From Micromonospora musae (lineage in GTDB: Bacteria; Actinomycetota; Actinomycetes; Mycobacteriales; Micromonosporaceae): a DNA stretch of 64,000 nucleotides. The stretch lies in contig NZ_RAZT01000007.1 in the NCBI RefSeq assembly GCF_003626635.1, forward strand, positions 310,001 through 374,000, read 5' to 3'. The translations under genes were made by a program, and so were the position numbers. Shown piece by piece: positions 9,005 through 17,372 of the stretch. The notes beneath the pieces were generated by a model. The model searched no databases, had not been told where the DNA came from, and saw nothing but the letters and a program-made list of their open reading frames with translations. Position 1 is the first letter of the stretch; each line of letters begins with the position of its first letter.

Positions 9005-9007
9005 GTC

Positions 9008-9466
9008 ATGCATCTCGCGCTCTATCTCGGGCTGCTGCACCGGGCCGAGACCAACCTCGCGGACGCGTTCGGGCAGGTGGGCGCCGCGCACCAGGAGGAG
9101 CCGGACGTCTTCCACCTCTGCGCGCAGCAGGCGAAGCGGTGCCACGGGTACGCGGAGCTGCTGAAGCCGTTCGTCGCCCGGTACGCCGAGGAGGCGCCCG
9201 CCGAGCCGGACCGGCTGCACTCGGAGTTGTTCGGTGGTACCCGCGGCGGTGGGATCGGGCTGCTCCGCGACCTTCAGGACCTCTATCTGATGGCGGCCGA
9301 GTGCGACATCTGCTGGACGGTGGTGGGGCAGGCCGCGTACGGCGCCCGGGACCGGGACCTGCTCGCGGTGGTCCGGCGGTGTGAGGGCGAGACCGCCATG
9401 CAGCTGAAGTGGCTGCGTAGCCGGATGAAGCAGGCCGCCCCGCAGGCGCTGGTGGTGGCCGAGTGA
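9008..9466 (+). CDS. Helical partner of the molybdopterin oxidoreductase
   Basis: 152 residues, all-alpha by composition, starting MHLALYLGLLHRAETNLADAFG three bases after the oxidoreductase stop and preceded by GGGAGGGGAG. Helices carry paired His, Cys and Glu residues (EPDVFHLCAQQAKRCHGYAELL, MAAECDICW, CEGETAMQLKWLRSRM), reminiscent of ferritin-like or hemerythrin-like four-helix proteins. No perfect diiron motif is evident. Tight spacing makes an accessory, chaperone or electron-transfer role with the upstream enzyme likely, but this is inference. It is not recognised as a named family. Confidence 0.78.
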   Translation: MHLALYLGLLHRAETNLADAFGQVGAAHQEEPDVFHLCAQQAKRCHGYAELLKPFVARYAEEAPAEPDRLHSELFGGTRGGGIGLLRDLQDLYLMAAECDICWTVVGQAAYGARDRDLLAVVRRCEGETAMQLKWLRSRMKQAAPQALVVAE

Positions 9467-9546
9467 CTTCGCGCGATGTGCCAGGCACTGGCGATCCGGT
9501 GGCCGTGCCCTTACCACCGTCGGAGCGGTGCTATAGCGTCAGCGAC

Positions 9547-9765
9547 GTGATTGTCGAGCAGCATTGGTGGAACGGTGACCGGACGGCGCGGGGGCGCCGG
9601 GACGTGTACATCCGCACCGACGGGCAGCGCTGGGAGGTCCAGGCCCAGATCGGTGGTGAATCCGGGCGGTCCCGGGTGCAGGAGTGCCCGAGCCGGGCCG
9701 CAGCCGCCATCCTGGCCGGCGCGTGGCGCGGCAACCATCCGGCCTGGCGGCAGCTGCCCCAGTGA
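9547..9765 (+). CDS. Small hypothetical protein
   Basis: 72 residues starting MIVEQHWWNGDRTARGRRDVYI and containing DGQRWEVQAQIGGESGRSRVQEC and AAAAILAGAWRGNHPAWRQLP. It resembles short actinobacterial proteins of unknown function. The GTG at 9547 is preferred because a -10-like TATAGC lies at 9532-9537, giving a nearly leaderless transcript; the frame could also be entered from 9463, overlapping the preceding stop. No signal peptide. A strong hairpin follows. Confidence 0.6.
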   Translation: MIVEQHWWNGDRTARGRRDVYIRTDGQRWEVQAQIGGESGRSRVQECPSRAAAAILAGAWRGNHPAWRQLPQ

Positions 9766-9786
9766 CGGTGGCCCCACCCGCCCGCC

Positions 9787-9816
9787 CAGGCCGCTGAGCT
9801 ACTGCTCAGCGGCCTG
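9787..9816 (+). terminator. Perfect 13-bp stem hairpin
   Basis: Arms CAGGCCGCTGAGC and its exact complement flank a TACT loop 21 bases after the small gene. Probable factor-independent terminator of the molybdopterin cluster, also placed downstream of the convergent MEDS genes. Confidence 0.8.
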
Positions 9817-9900
9817 CTTCGCTGTCGCGTGCGTTCGGCCCATGGCCGCGGCGCGCCCGGGCAGCCGGTGACGGTGCCGCGGTGGACGATGCGCGGGGCG

Positions 9901-10857
9901 TCAGTGCGGGTTGCCGGCGGTGAGCCGGAGGGTGAAACCGGCCGGGCCGCCACGGTGCAGGCTCACGTGGTTGCAGGACTGGTAGGTGATCCAGAGTCCG
10001 AGGCCACCGGTCGCGCCGTCGCCGGCCGGGAGCAGCCCGGCGAACGGATCCTTCGGGCCGTCCCCGGCGTCGCTGACGGTCGCCACGATCCGGTCCGGAC
10101 CGGCCCAGAGGCGTAGCCGGACCGGGGTGCGCCCGTGCCGCAGCGCGTTGGTGACGGTCTCGCTGACCGCCACGATCAGATCGTCGACGTCGTCCGGGGG
10201 CAGTACGCCCCGGTCGACCGCCTGCACGGCGGCGCGCGCCTGCGCGGCGGTGGGATCGGTCAGTTCGATCAGGGGCGCGGTGGCCTGGAGCGGATCGGCC
10301 GGCGCGGCGCGCTCCTCGCGCAGGTAGACGACCGGCTCGGTGTACGTCGGGCTGGGCAGGTGCTCTCCGCCGGGGGTGGCGTACCGGGGGTGGGTGCGGG
10401 CCACCTCGTCGAGCACGTGCGGTGGCGTGATCCGGGTGTCGTACGCGCACATGCTCCAGAGCGGGAAGTCGTCGTACGCGTGGTTGATCGCCGACTCGTA
10501 CCGGGCCCACCAGTCCCAGGTCGCCCCGAAGGCGACCTCCGGCAGCTCGCCGATGATCCGGATCTGACCGGCTCCGGCGGCCACCCGGTCGGCGAGCAGC
10601 TGCCGGTAGGAGCGGATCGCGGCGGTGGGGCGGGCGTAGACGCTGCCGCCGGTCAGGAACTCGACGCCCGATCCGGTGGGCAGGGCGGCCCGCACCAGCC
10701 CGCCGGTGCGCTCGCCGAGGGCGACGAACGTCGGCTCGCCGGCCTCGACTCCGCCGAGCAGGAACGGCAGCACGACGGCGAGCAGCTGCTCGTCGGAGTC
10801 GTAGCGGACCGCCTCGTGGAAGTAGCCGTGGTGGCCTGCGGCGGCACCCGTCCTCAT
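9901..10857 (-). CDS. MEDS-domain sensor with anti-sigma-type ATPase domain
   Basis: 318 residues. The N-terminal ~190 residues form a MEDS (DcmR sensory) domain: HHGYFHEAVRYDSDEQLLAVVLPFL, FVALGERT, GEL-PEVAFGATWDWWARYESAIN and FPLWSMCAYDT. The C-terminal ~120 residues are a HATPase_c domain of the RsbW/anti-sigma type, with N box ETVTNALRH, G1 DAGDGP and G2 GGLGLWI. It probably senses a small ligand or redox change and acts on a sigma factor or STAS protein. It overlaps the upstream MEDS-STAS gene by ATGA, suggesting a functional pair. No membrane segment. Confidence 0.88.
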   Translation of the reverse strand: MRTGAAAGHHGYFHEAVRYDSDEQLLAVVLPFLLGGVEAGEPTFVALGERTGGLVRAALPTGSGVEFLTGGSVYARPTAAIRSYRQLLADRVAAGAGQIRIIGELPEVAFGATWDWWARYESAINHAYDDFPLWSMCAYDTRITPPHVLDEVARTHPRYATPGGEHLPSPTYTEPVVYLREERAAPADPLQATAPLIELTDPTAAQARAAVQAVDRGVLPPDDVDDLIVAVSETVTNALRHGRTPVRLRLWAGPDRIVATVSDAGDGPKDPFAGLLPAGDGATGGLGLWITYQSCNHVSLHRGGPAGFTLRLTAGNPH

Positions 10858-11675
10858 CGGGCCACCTCCACGGTGAGACCGGGCAGATCGAGCAGGGCGG
10901 CGAGGCGCGCCGCGGCGGGGAGCGGCGAGCGCAGCAGCACGGCGCTGTTCCGGCGGCAGGCGTACTCGCGCAGCCGCAGCAGCGCCCGGTGGTCGACGAA
11001 GCGCAGGCCGGGGGCCTCCAGCACCAGCCGGCCGTCGACCGGTCGCAGGTCGGCCCGCTCCAGGGCGGTGACGAAGAGCTCCTCGCCGGTCTCGTCCAGC
11101 TCCCCGGTCAGGCCCGCGCGGTGGCCCGTTCCGTCCCAGGCGAAGAGCTGGAACGGGGCCTCGACGGCGTTCGTCTCCGGGTGCAGGCAGGCCAGCTCGG
11201 CCACCGCGCGGCCGTCGATCTCCCGCCGGTCGTACGCGCACATCGCCCGGAAGGGCCGGGCGCGCATGTACCGGTCGACCAGGTGCTCGTAGCGGGTGAA
11301 GGCGTCGAGCTGGGCCGGGGTGCGGACCAGCGGGGTGGCTTCGGCGACCACCCGCAGGCCGCGGTAACCGGCGGCGAGGGCGGCCTCGGTGGCCGCCGCG
11401 TACGCCCGCACCTGGGCGGGGCCGTCCACGACGGCGCCGGAGGGGTAGGTGTCGGGCAGCGACACCACCTCGGCCGCCCCGCGGGCCAGCGCGTCGCCCA
11501 GCGCCGGGGTGGTGGTGAGCCTCGCGACCACCGGCTCGACCGGGCCGGCGGTGACGTACCAGAGCCGTTCGCCGGCGGCGAGGCCGGCGGTGAGGAACGT
11601 CCGGGCCGCCTGGTCGAGCGCGGCCGGATCGTCATAGACCCAGCAGACGTGCCCGTACGTCGTCGAAGGCGTCAT
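10854..11675 (-). CDS. MEDS-domain protein with C-terminal STAS-like domain
   Basis: 273 residues. The MEDS domain (TTYGHVCWVYDDPAALDQAARTFLTAGL, RPFRAMCAYDRREIDG, ACLHPETNAV) is followed by an ~85-residue STAS anti-anti-sigma-like domain (GELDETGEELFVTAL, LVLEAPGLRFVDHRALLRLREYA). At the usual phospho-Ser position of STAS proteins the sequence is FVDHRAL, so the Ser/Thr target is absent. A GTG 12 bases upstream (11687) is an alternative start. A short hairpin (CTGCCC/GGGCAG) lies just upstream. It is translationally coupled to the MEDS-ATPase gene. Confidence 0.85.
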   Translation of the reverse strand: MTPSTTYGHVCWVYDDPAALDQAARTFLTAGLAAGERLWYVTAGPVEPVVARLTTTPALGDALARGAAEVVSLPDTYPSGAVVDGPAQVRAYAAATEAALAAGYRGLRVVAEATPLVRTPAQLDAFTRYEHLVDRYMRARPFRAMCAYDRREIDGRAVAELACLHPETNAVEAPFQLFAWDGTGHRAGLTGELDETGEELFVTALERADLRPVDGRLVLEAPGLRFVDHRALLRLREYACRRNSAVLLRSPLPAAARLAALLDLPGLTVEVAR

Positions 11676-11728
11676 GCCGCTGATCACGCCCGCTGCCCCA
11701 TGCGGGCAGTTTAGGGCCACTCGCCCGG

Positions 11729-12208
11729 TCACGGCGCCTCCGCCGGGCAGCGCTGCCGCAGCCGCTCGATCACCGCCGCGCCGGCCTCGTCGAAGGCGTC
11801 GAGCTGTGCCGGGGTGAGCGCGTCGAAGAAGAGTTCGCGGACCAGGGCCGCGTGGGCCTGCGCGGCGGTGCGCACGCCGGCCAGGCCGGTGTCGGTGATC
11901 CGGACGGTGGCCGACCGGGCGTCCTCCGGGCAGTCGTCCCGCAGGACCAGGCCGCGCTGCTCCATCCGGCGGAGCTGGTGGGCGAGCCGGCTCTTCTCCC
12001 ACTGGAGCTCCTCGCGGAGTTCGCGGGACCGCAGCGCCTGCCCCGGTGCCTCGGCCAGCGCGGCGAGCACCTGGAAGTCGGGCTCGGAGATTCCCGCGTC
12101 CCGCTGGAGGTGCTGGTTGAGGGCGAGCGAGAGCTGGTCGTGCATCCGGTGGAAGGCGCGCCAGCTCTGGTACTCGCGCCCGTCGAGCCGGTTGCCGGAT
12201 TCGCCCAT
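11729..12208 (-). CDS. MarR-family regulator
   Basis: 159-residue MarR protein starting MGESGNRLDGREYQSW. The winged helix spans SEPDFQVLAALAEAPGQALRSRELREELQWEKSRLAHQLRRMEQRGLV, with the wing at DCPEDARSATVRITDTG. A TACGCT lies six bases upstream of the ATG, compatible with a leaderless transcript. It is divergent from the luciferase-like/BBE fusion gene, and a perfect GGTTGA-N4-TCAACC palindrome lies in the shared region, so it probably represses that operon and perhaps itself. Confidence 0.9.
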   Translation of the reverse strand: MGESGNRLDGREYQSWRAFHRMHDQLSLALNQHLQRDAGISEPDFQVLAALAEAPGQALRSRELREELQWEKSRLAHQLRRMEQRGLVLRDDCPEDARSATVRITDTGLAGVRTAAQAHAALVRELFFDALTPAQLDAFDEAGAAVIERLRQRCPAEAP

Positions 12209-12312
12209 CCGACCAGCGTAATTCGGGATGGGGTCGACCGCCCGGGTCGGGAACCGGGGCCGGTCGGGGATGACCGGGATCACACGCGCATCCACCGTGC
12301 GCGCCGTAGTCT

Positions 12313-12328
12313 GGTTGACGCATCAACC
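12313..12328. promoter_or_regulatory. Probable MarR operator
   Basis: Perfect inverted repeat GGTTGA-CGCA-TCAACC, 15 bases before the GTG of the fusion oxidoreductase and within the divergent region of the MarR gene. TTGA/TCAA half-sites are typical of MarR operators. The site lies where the -10 or start of the rightward promoter would be. Confidence 0.65.
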
Positions 12329-12342
12329 TTTGGGAGGCAGTC

Positions 12343-14649
12343 GTGTCAGGCAGCTACGGCCACCGCCTCGAGTTCGGCACGTTCGTCACGCCGGTGAACG
12401 CGTCGCCCGACACCCCGGTGGCGCTCGCCCGGCGCAGCGAGGCGCTCGGCTACGACCTGGTCACCTTCTCCGACGACCCCGACCAGCCCGCCCACCTGGA
12501 CACGTGGACGCTGCTCGCCTGGGTCGCCGGCCGGACCGACCGGATCCACCTCGCCGCGAACGTGCTCACCACCCCGATGCGGCCCCCGGCCCTGCTCGCC
12601 CGCTCCGCCGCCAGCCTCGACCTCCTCTCCGGCGGGCGGCTGGAACTCGCCCTCGGCACCGGCGAGAGCGACCGGGCCCCCGGCGGGCTCGCCGCCGTCG
12701 AGGCGCTGGGCGGCCCCGCGCTCGAACCGGGAGCGGCCGTCGACGCGCTCGGCGAGTCGGTCGACGTCGTCCGGGCCATGCTCGACGCCGGCGACCCGGC
12801 ACCGGTTCGCTACCGCGGCGAACACCACCGCCTCGACGGGGCGGCGGGGGGTCCGCTACCGGCCCACCACATCCCGATCTGGCTCGGCGGAACCGACCCC
12901 CGGCTGCTGCGGCTGGTCGGCGCGACGGCCGACGGGTGGCTCAGCACCCTCGACCCGGCCACGCCCGACGCGGTCCGGGCCGGCAACAAGCTCATTGACG
13001 AGGCGGCCCGCGAGGCGGGCCGCGGCCCTTCGGAGATCCGCCGACTGCTCAACGTCTCCGGACGCTTCACCGACACCCGCCAGGGCTTCCTGCACGGACC
13101 GGCCGCCGGCTGGGTCGAGGACCTGCTGCCGCTGGTCGTCGAGGACGGTGTCGGCACATTCATCCTGATCACCGATGACGTGGCGACCATGGAGCGGTTC
13201 GCCCGGGAGGTGGCGCCCGCCCTGCGGGAGGCGGCCGACCGGGCCCTGCCCGCGCCGCTGCCTCGCACCGCCGCGCGCAGCGGCGCGGTCCGCGCCAGGC
13301 GGCGTCCCGGCATCGCGTACGACGAGCTGCCCGCCTCCCTGGCCGACCGCGCCGTGGAGCCCGGCGACATCGACTACTCCCGGGTGAAGTCGAACTACCT
13401 GCGCGGCGGCGCGCCCGGTCTCGTCCTTCGGCCGCGTACCCCGGCCGAGGTGGCCGACGCGCTCGCCTTCGCCCGCGCGCACCGGCACCTGCCGCTCGGC
13501 ATCCGCAGCGGCGGGCACGGCATCAGCGGCCGGTCGACGAACGACGGCGGCATCGTCCTCGACGTCGGCGAGCTGAACGGCATCGAGGTGCTCGACGAGG
13601 CCCGCCGCCTGGTCCGGATCGGTCCCGGCGCGCGTTGGACGGACGTCGCCCAGGCGCTGGCCCCGTACGGCTGGGCGCTCACCTCCGGCGACTACGGCGG
13701 GGTCGGCGTGGGCGGGCTGGCCACCGCGGCTGGTGTCGGTTGGCTGGCGCGCAAGCACGGGCTCACCATCGACCACCTCCGCGCCGTCGAGCTGGTCCTC
13801 GCCGACGGCCGCGTCGCGCGGGCGAGCGAGACGGAGAACCCCGACCTCTTCTGGGCGGTACGCGGCGCCGGCGCCAACTTCGGCGTGGTGACCGCGTTGG
13901 AGTTCGAGGTGGACGAGGTCGGGCCGGTCGGTTGGGCCCAGTTCGCACTCGACGCCGGTGACCCCGCCGGTCTGCTCACCCGCTGGGGCGCCGCGGTCGA
14001 GGCCGCGCCGCGCGACCTGACCAGCGCGATCATCATGGGCCCGCCCCGGATGGGTCAACCGGCGGTCGCGCAGGTGATGGCGATGGTCGACTCGGACGAT
14101 CCCGCCACGATCGTCGCCCAGCTCCAGCCGCTCGCCGACGTCGCGCCCGGGTACGACCAGCAGGTCGTCATCACCTCGTACGCCTCGGTGATGGCGAACG
14201 CGAGCGACGCGCCGCACCAGGCGCAGGGTGAACCGATCTCCCGCACCGGGTTGATCACCCACCTCACCGCCGAGTTCGCGGCGGCCGCCGCCCGACTGCT
14301 GACCAGCGGCGTCGTCTACTTCTTCCACATCCGCTCGATCGGCGGGGCGGTCACCGACGTGGACCCGGACGCGATGGCCTGGAGCCACCGCGGGTCCAAC
14401 TTCCACGTGACCGCCTTCGGGCGGCACCGGGCCCGGCTCGACGCGCTCTGGGACGACCTGCTCACCGAGCACCTGAGCGGCACGTACCTCAGCTTCGAGA
14501 CCGACCTGCGGCCGGAACGCCTCACCGAGGCGTTCCCGCCCCGCACGCTGGCCCGGCTGCGCACGCTGAAGAAGCGCTACGACCCGGACGGCCTCTTCCG
14601 CGACAACTTCGCCATCACACCCGACACCGCATCGAGGACGACGCCATGA
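12343..14649 (+). CDS. Luciferase-like monooxygenase fused to a BBE-type FAD oxidase
   Basis: 768-residue two-domain oxidoreductase. Residues ~1-310 are an LLM/F420-type TIM barrel (LEFGTFVTPVN, YDLVTFSDDP, VHL-type AANVLTTPMRPPALLARSAASLDLLSGGRLELALGTG). Residues ~325-768 are a berberine-bridge-type FAD-binding oxidase: IRSGGHGISGRS carries the His used for covalent FAD, and the fold ends in KKRYDPDGLFRDNFAI. The second covalent-FAD Cys is not evident (GDYGGVGVGG), so a single His linkage is expected. GTG start with GGGAGG nine bases upstream. It overlaps the next LLM gene by ATGA. Substrate unknown; two successive oxidations on one substrate are an attractive guess. Confidence 0.86.
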   Translation: MSGSYGHRLEFGTFVTPVNASPDTPVALARRSEALGYDLVTFSDDPDQPAHLDTWTLLAWVAGRTDRIHLAANVLTTPMRPPALLARSAASLDLLSGGRLELALGTGESDRAPGGLAAVEALGGPALEPGAAVDALGESVDVVRAMLDAGDPAPVRYRGEHHRLDGAAGGPLPAHHIPIWLGGTDPRLLRLVGATADGWLSTLDPATPDAVRAGNKLIDEAAREAGRGPSEIRRLLNVSGRFTDTRQGFLHGPAAGWVEDLLPLVVEDGVGTFILITDDVATMERFAREVAPALREAADRALPAPLPRTAARSGAVRARRRPGIAYDELPASLADRAVEPGDIDYSRVKSNYLRGGAPGLVLRPRTPAEVADALAFARAHRHLPLGIRSGGHGISGRSTNDGGIVLDVGELNGIEVLDEARRLVRIGPGARWTDVAQALAPYGWALTSGDYGGVGVGGLATAAGVGWLARKHGLTIDHLRAVELVLADGRVARASETENPDLFWAVRGAGANFGVVTALEFEVDEVGPVGWAQFALDAGDPAGLLTRWGAAVEAAPRDLTSAIIMGPPRMGQPAVAQVMAMVDSDDPATIVAQLQPLADVAPGYDQQVVITSYASVMANASDAPHQAQGEPISRTGLITHLTAEFAAAAARLLTSGVVYFFHIRSIGGAVTDVDPDAMAWSHRGSNFHVTAFGRHRARLDALWDDLLTEHLSGTYLSFETDLRPERLTEAFPPRTLARLRTLKKRYDPDGLFRDNFAITPDTASRTTP

Positions 14650-15554
14650 CCGACTACGGGCACGACCTACTGTTCGGCACCTTCGCCACGCCCACCGTGC
14701 AACCCGTCCGGCACGCCGTCGACCTGGCAGTCGTCGCCGACCGCGCCGGGCTGGACCTGGTCACCTTCCAGGACCACCCGTACCAGCCGCGCTTCCACGA
14801 CACCTGGACGCTGCTGAGCTACGTGGCCGCGCGCACCGAGCGCGTGCACCTCAGCGCCAACGTGCTCAACCTGCCGCTGCGGCAGCCCGCCATGATCGCC
14901 CGCAGCGCGGCCAGCCTCGACCTGCTCAGCGGCGGGCGGTTCGAGCTGGGCATCGGCGCGGGCGCGTACTGGGACGCCATCGAGGCGATGGGCGGCCCGC
15001 GACGCAGCGCGGGCCAGGCGATCACGGCGCTCGACGAGGCGATCCGGATCATCCGCGAGGTCTGGGCGGCCGACAGGCCCGGCGGCGTACGCGTCGACGG
15101 CGAGCACTACCGGGTGAACGGCGCCAAGCGGGGGCCCGCCCCCGCGCACGACGTGAACGTGTGGGTCGGCGCGTACAAGCCGCGGATGCTGCGGCTGACC
15201 GGGCGGATGGCCGACGGCTGGCTGCCGTCCCTGCCGTACTTCCAGAACGGACCGGCCGAGCTGACCCCGATGAACGAGCAGATCGACGAGGCCGCCGTGG
15301 CGGCGGGTCGGGAGCCGGCACAGATCCGGCGGCTGCTCAACATCGGTGGCGAGTTCTCGCCCACCGGCCGGTCGCTGCTCAACGGCCCGCCGGAGCAGTG
15401 GGCAGAGGATCTCGCCGGCCTGACCCTGGAGTACGGGGTGAGCGCCTTCATCCTGATGGCCGACGATCCCGCCACCATCGAGGTCTTCGCCGCCGAGGTC
15501 GCCCCGGCCACCCGGGAGCTGGTCGCCGAGGAGCGGGCCCGCACCGCGCGTTGA
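14646..15554 (+). CDS. LLM-class flavin/F420-dependent oxidoreductase
   Basis: 302-residue single-domain luciferase-like protein, clearly paralogous to the N-terminal half of the upstream fusion (HDLLFGTFATPT, LDLVTFQDHPYQPRFHDTWTLL, ANVLNLPLRQPAMIARSAASLDLLSGGRFELGIGAG). Starts with ATG overlapping the upstream stop, so it is co-translated. FMN and reduced F420 are both possible cofactors in this family; the sequence does not decide. The operon is probably controlled by the divergent MarR protein. Confidence 0.9.
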   Translation: MTDYGHDLLFGTFATPTVQPVRHAVDLAVVADRAGLDLVTFQDHPYQPRFHDTWTLLSYVAARTERVHLSANVLNLPLRQPAMIARSAASLDLLSGGRFELGIGAGAYWDAIEAMGGPRRSAGQAITALDEAIRIIREVWAADRPGGVRVDGEHYRVNGAKRGPAPAHDVNVWVGAYKPRMLRLTGRMADGWLPSLPYFQNGPAELTPMNEQIDEAAVAAGREPAQIRRLLNIGGEFSPTGRSLLNGPPEQWAEDLAGLTLEYGVSAFILMADDPATIEVFAAEVAPATRELVAEERARTAR

Positions 15555-15582
15555 CCCGACCGCACCGGCCGGTTGCGGTGTC

Positions 15583-15607
15583 CCGGCCCCCGGTTCGGTG
15601 GGGCCGG
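15583..15607. terminator. GC hairpin between convergent genes
   Basis: CCGGCCCC and GGGGCCGG flank a nine-base loop in the 56-base gap between two convergent operons. Candidate shared terminator. Confidence 0.5.
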
Positions 15608-15610
15608 CGG

Positions 15611-16873
15611 TCAACCGTCGGTCGGGTCGACGGCGGCGAGCCGGCCACGCAGGTGCTCCCGCTCCGGCTCGGTGCCGGCCAGGTCGAGCGCCTCCCGGTA
15701 GGCGGCGGCCGCCTCCGCGTGCCGGCCGAGCCGGTGCAGCAGACCGGCCCGGGCGGCGGGGTAGGGGTGGTAGCCGCGTAGCTGTGCCTCGCCGGCCAGC
15801 TCGTCCAGGAGCGCGAGGCCGGCCTCCGGGCCGTCCCGCATCGCGACCGCCACGGCCCGGTTCAGGGCCACCACCGGCGAGGGGGTCAACGCGAGGAGTA
15901 CGTCGTAGAGCGCCACCACCTGCGGCCAGTCGGTGGACGCCTCGTCGGCCGCCTCGTCGTGCAGCGCCGCTATCGCGGCCTGTACGCCGTACGGGCCGGG
16001 CGTGCCGCCGGTGAGCGCGACGAGCACCAGGGAGCGCCCTTCGTTGATCATGTCGCGGTCCCACCGGGTGCGGTCCTGGGCGTCGAGGAGCACCAGTTCA
16101 CCGTCGGCGCCGATCCGGGCGTCCCACCGGGCGTGGACGAGCAGCATGAGCCCGAGCAGGCCGGCGACCTCCCGCTGGGTGGGCAGCAGCCCGCGCAGGA
16201 TCCGGGCCAGCCGGATGGCCTCCTCGGCGAGGTCGAGCCGCTGGAGCCGTGGGCCGGAGCTGGCCGCGTACCCCTCGGTGAAGATCGAGTAGACCGCCTG
16301 GAGCACGCCGGGCAGGCGCCCCGGCAGCTCCGCCGGCTCGGGCACCCGGAACGGGATGCGCGCCTCGGAGATCTTCCGTTTCGCCCGTACCAACCGCTGG
16401 GCCATGGTCGCCGTCGGCACCAGGTAGGCCCGGGCCACCTCGGGCGTGGTCAGTCCGGCCAGGTAGCGCAGGGTCAACGCGCCACGGTCCGCAGCCGGCA
16501 GCGCCGGGTGGGCGCAGGTGAAGAAGAGCCGCAACCGCTCGTCGGGGAGGCCGTCGTCGTCGCTCACCGGGGCGGCCGCGTCGGCCCGCTCCGCCTCGGC
16601 CGCGATGAGCGCCAGCCGGGCCGCGTACGCCTGGTCGCGCCGGAGCCGGTCGACGGCCCGGCGGCGGGCGGTGGTGAGCAGCCAGGCGCCGGGCCGGGAC
16701 GGTACGCCGTCGACCGGCCAGTGCAGCAGGGCCGCCTCGATCGCCTCGGAGGCGACGTCCTCGGCGAGGTCGAGATCGCCGAAGCGGTGCACCAGGGCGG
16801 CGAGCAGCCGGCCGTGCTCCTCGCGGAACACCGCCTCGACCGAGGAGCGCGTGCCGGCTGCCCGCTCGTCCAC
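15611..16873 (-). CDS. ECF42-type sigma factor with C-terminal TPR extension
   Basis: 420 residues. Sigma region 2 (SVEAVFREEHGRLLAALVHRFGDLDLAEDVASEAIEAALLHWP) and region 4 (LTLRYLAGLTTPEVARAYLVPTATMAQRLVRAKRKI) are followed by a ~230-residue DUF6596/TPR-like tail (VYSIFTEGY, LMLLVHARWDAR, DRTRWDRDMINEG, LNRAVAVAM). This architecture, plus an adjacent DGPF/YCII gene, defines the ECF42 group, which has no classical anti-sigma factor; the tail is needed for activity in described members. GTG start 11 bases after the YCII stop. Probably transcribed from the ECF42-like promoter upstream of the YCII gene. Confidence 0.9.
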   Translation of the reverse strand: MDERAAGTRSSVEAVFREEHGRLLAALVHRFGDLDLAEDVASEAIEAALLHWPVDGVPSRPGAWLLTTARRRAVDRLRRDQAYAARLALIAAEAERADAAAPVSDDDGLPDERLRLFFTCAHPALPAADRGALTLRYLAGLTTPEVARAYLVPTATMAQRLVRAKRKISEARIPFRVPEPAELPGRLPGVLQAVYSIFTEGYAASSGPRLQRLDLAEEAIRLARILRGLLPTQREVAGLLGLMLLVHARWDARIGADGELVLLDAQDRTRWDRDMINEGRSLVLVALTGGTPGPYGVQAAIAALHDEAADEASTDWPQVVALYDVLLALTPSPVVALNRAVAVAMRDGPEAGLALLDELAGEAQLRGYHPYPAARAGLLHRLGRHAEAAAAYREALDLAGTEPEREHLRGRLAAVDPTDG

Positions 16874-16884
16874 TCCGCTCGACC

Positions 16885-17220
16885 TCAGAACTCGGCGACC
16901 GGCCGGACTTCCATCGCCCCGTTGCCGCGTGCCCCGGGGCAGCGCGCGGCCCACTCCACGGCGACGTCGAGGTCCGGCACGTCGATGACGTAGTAGCCGC
17001 CGAGCACCTCCCGCGACTCGGCGAACGGCCCGTCGGTGACGGCCCGCTCGCCGGTCTCGGCGACGTGCACCGTGGTGGCGGTGGTCAGGTCGGCCAGCGA
17101 GTGGCCGGAGACCAGGATCCCGGCCTCCGCGACCGCCTTGTCGAAGGCCACCCAGTCCTCGACGGTGCACGGGTCCGGTGCGTCCGCGGAACCGCTGTAG
17201 ATCAGCAGCATGTACTTCAT
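16885..17220 (-). CDS. DGPF/YCII-domain protein
   Basis: 111-residue YCII-related protein: MKYMLLIYSGSADAPDP, then TDGPFAESREVLGGYYVIDV, which contains the DGPF signature, and EVRPVAEF at the end. These small ferredoxin-fold proteins are the usual genomic partners and main targets of ECF42 sigma factors; their biochemical role is unknown. AGGAG lies eight bases before the ATG. First gene of the operon with the sigma factor. Confidence 0.9.
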   Translation of the reverse strand: MKYMLLIYSGSADAPDPCTVEDWVAFDKAVAEAGILVSGHSLADLTTATTVHVAETGERAVTDGPFAESREVLGGYYVIDVPDLDVAVEWAARCPGARGNGAMEVRPVAEF

Positions 17221-17259
17221 GTCCGACTCCTGTCGTCTCTCCGGCTGCCTTACGTTCTG

Positions 17260-17288
17260 ACGACGAACGGGGCCGGCGCCAATCGACA
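17260..17288 (-). promoter_or_regulatory. ECF42-like promoter (-35 TGTCGA, -10 CGTC)
   Basis: On the minus strand TGTCGA (17288-17283) and CGTCGT (17265-17260) are 17 bases apart, 40 bases before the DGPF gene. This fits the ECF42 promoter as I remember it (TGTCGA and a CGTC/CGAC-like -10) and implies autoregulation. Confidence 0.6.
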
Positions 17289-17372
17289 CGCCCCACAGAA
17301 AATTCTCGTCGCTCTGCGCGCTGATCGCCCGCCGAGGTGACGCGGGCCGGGCTGCCGCTACCGAACGAGCAG

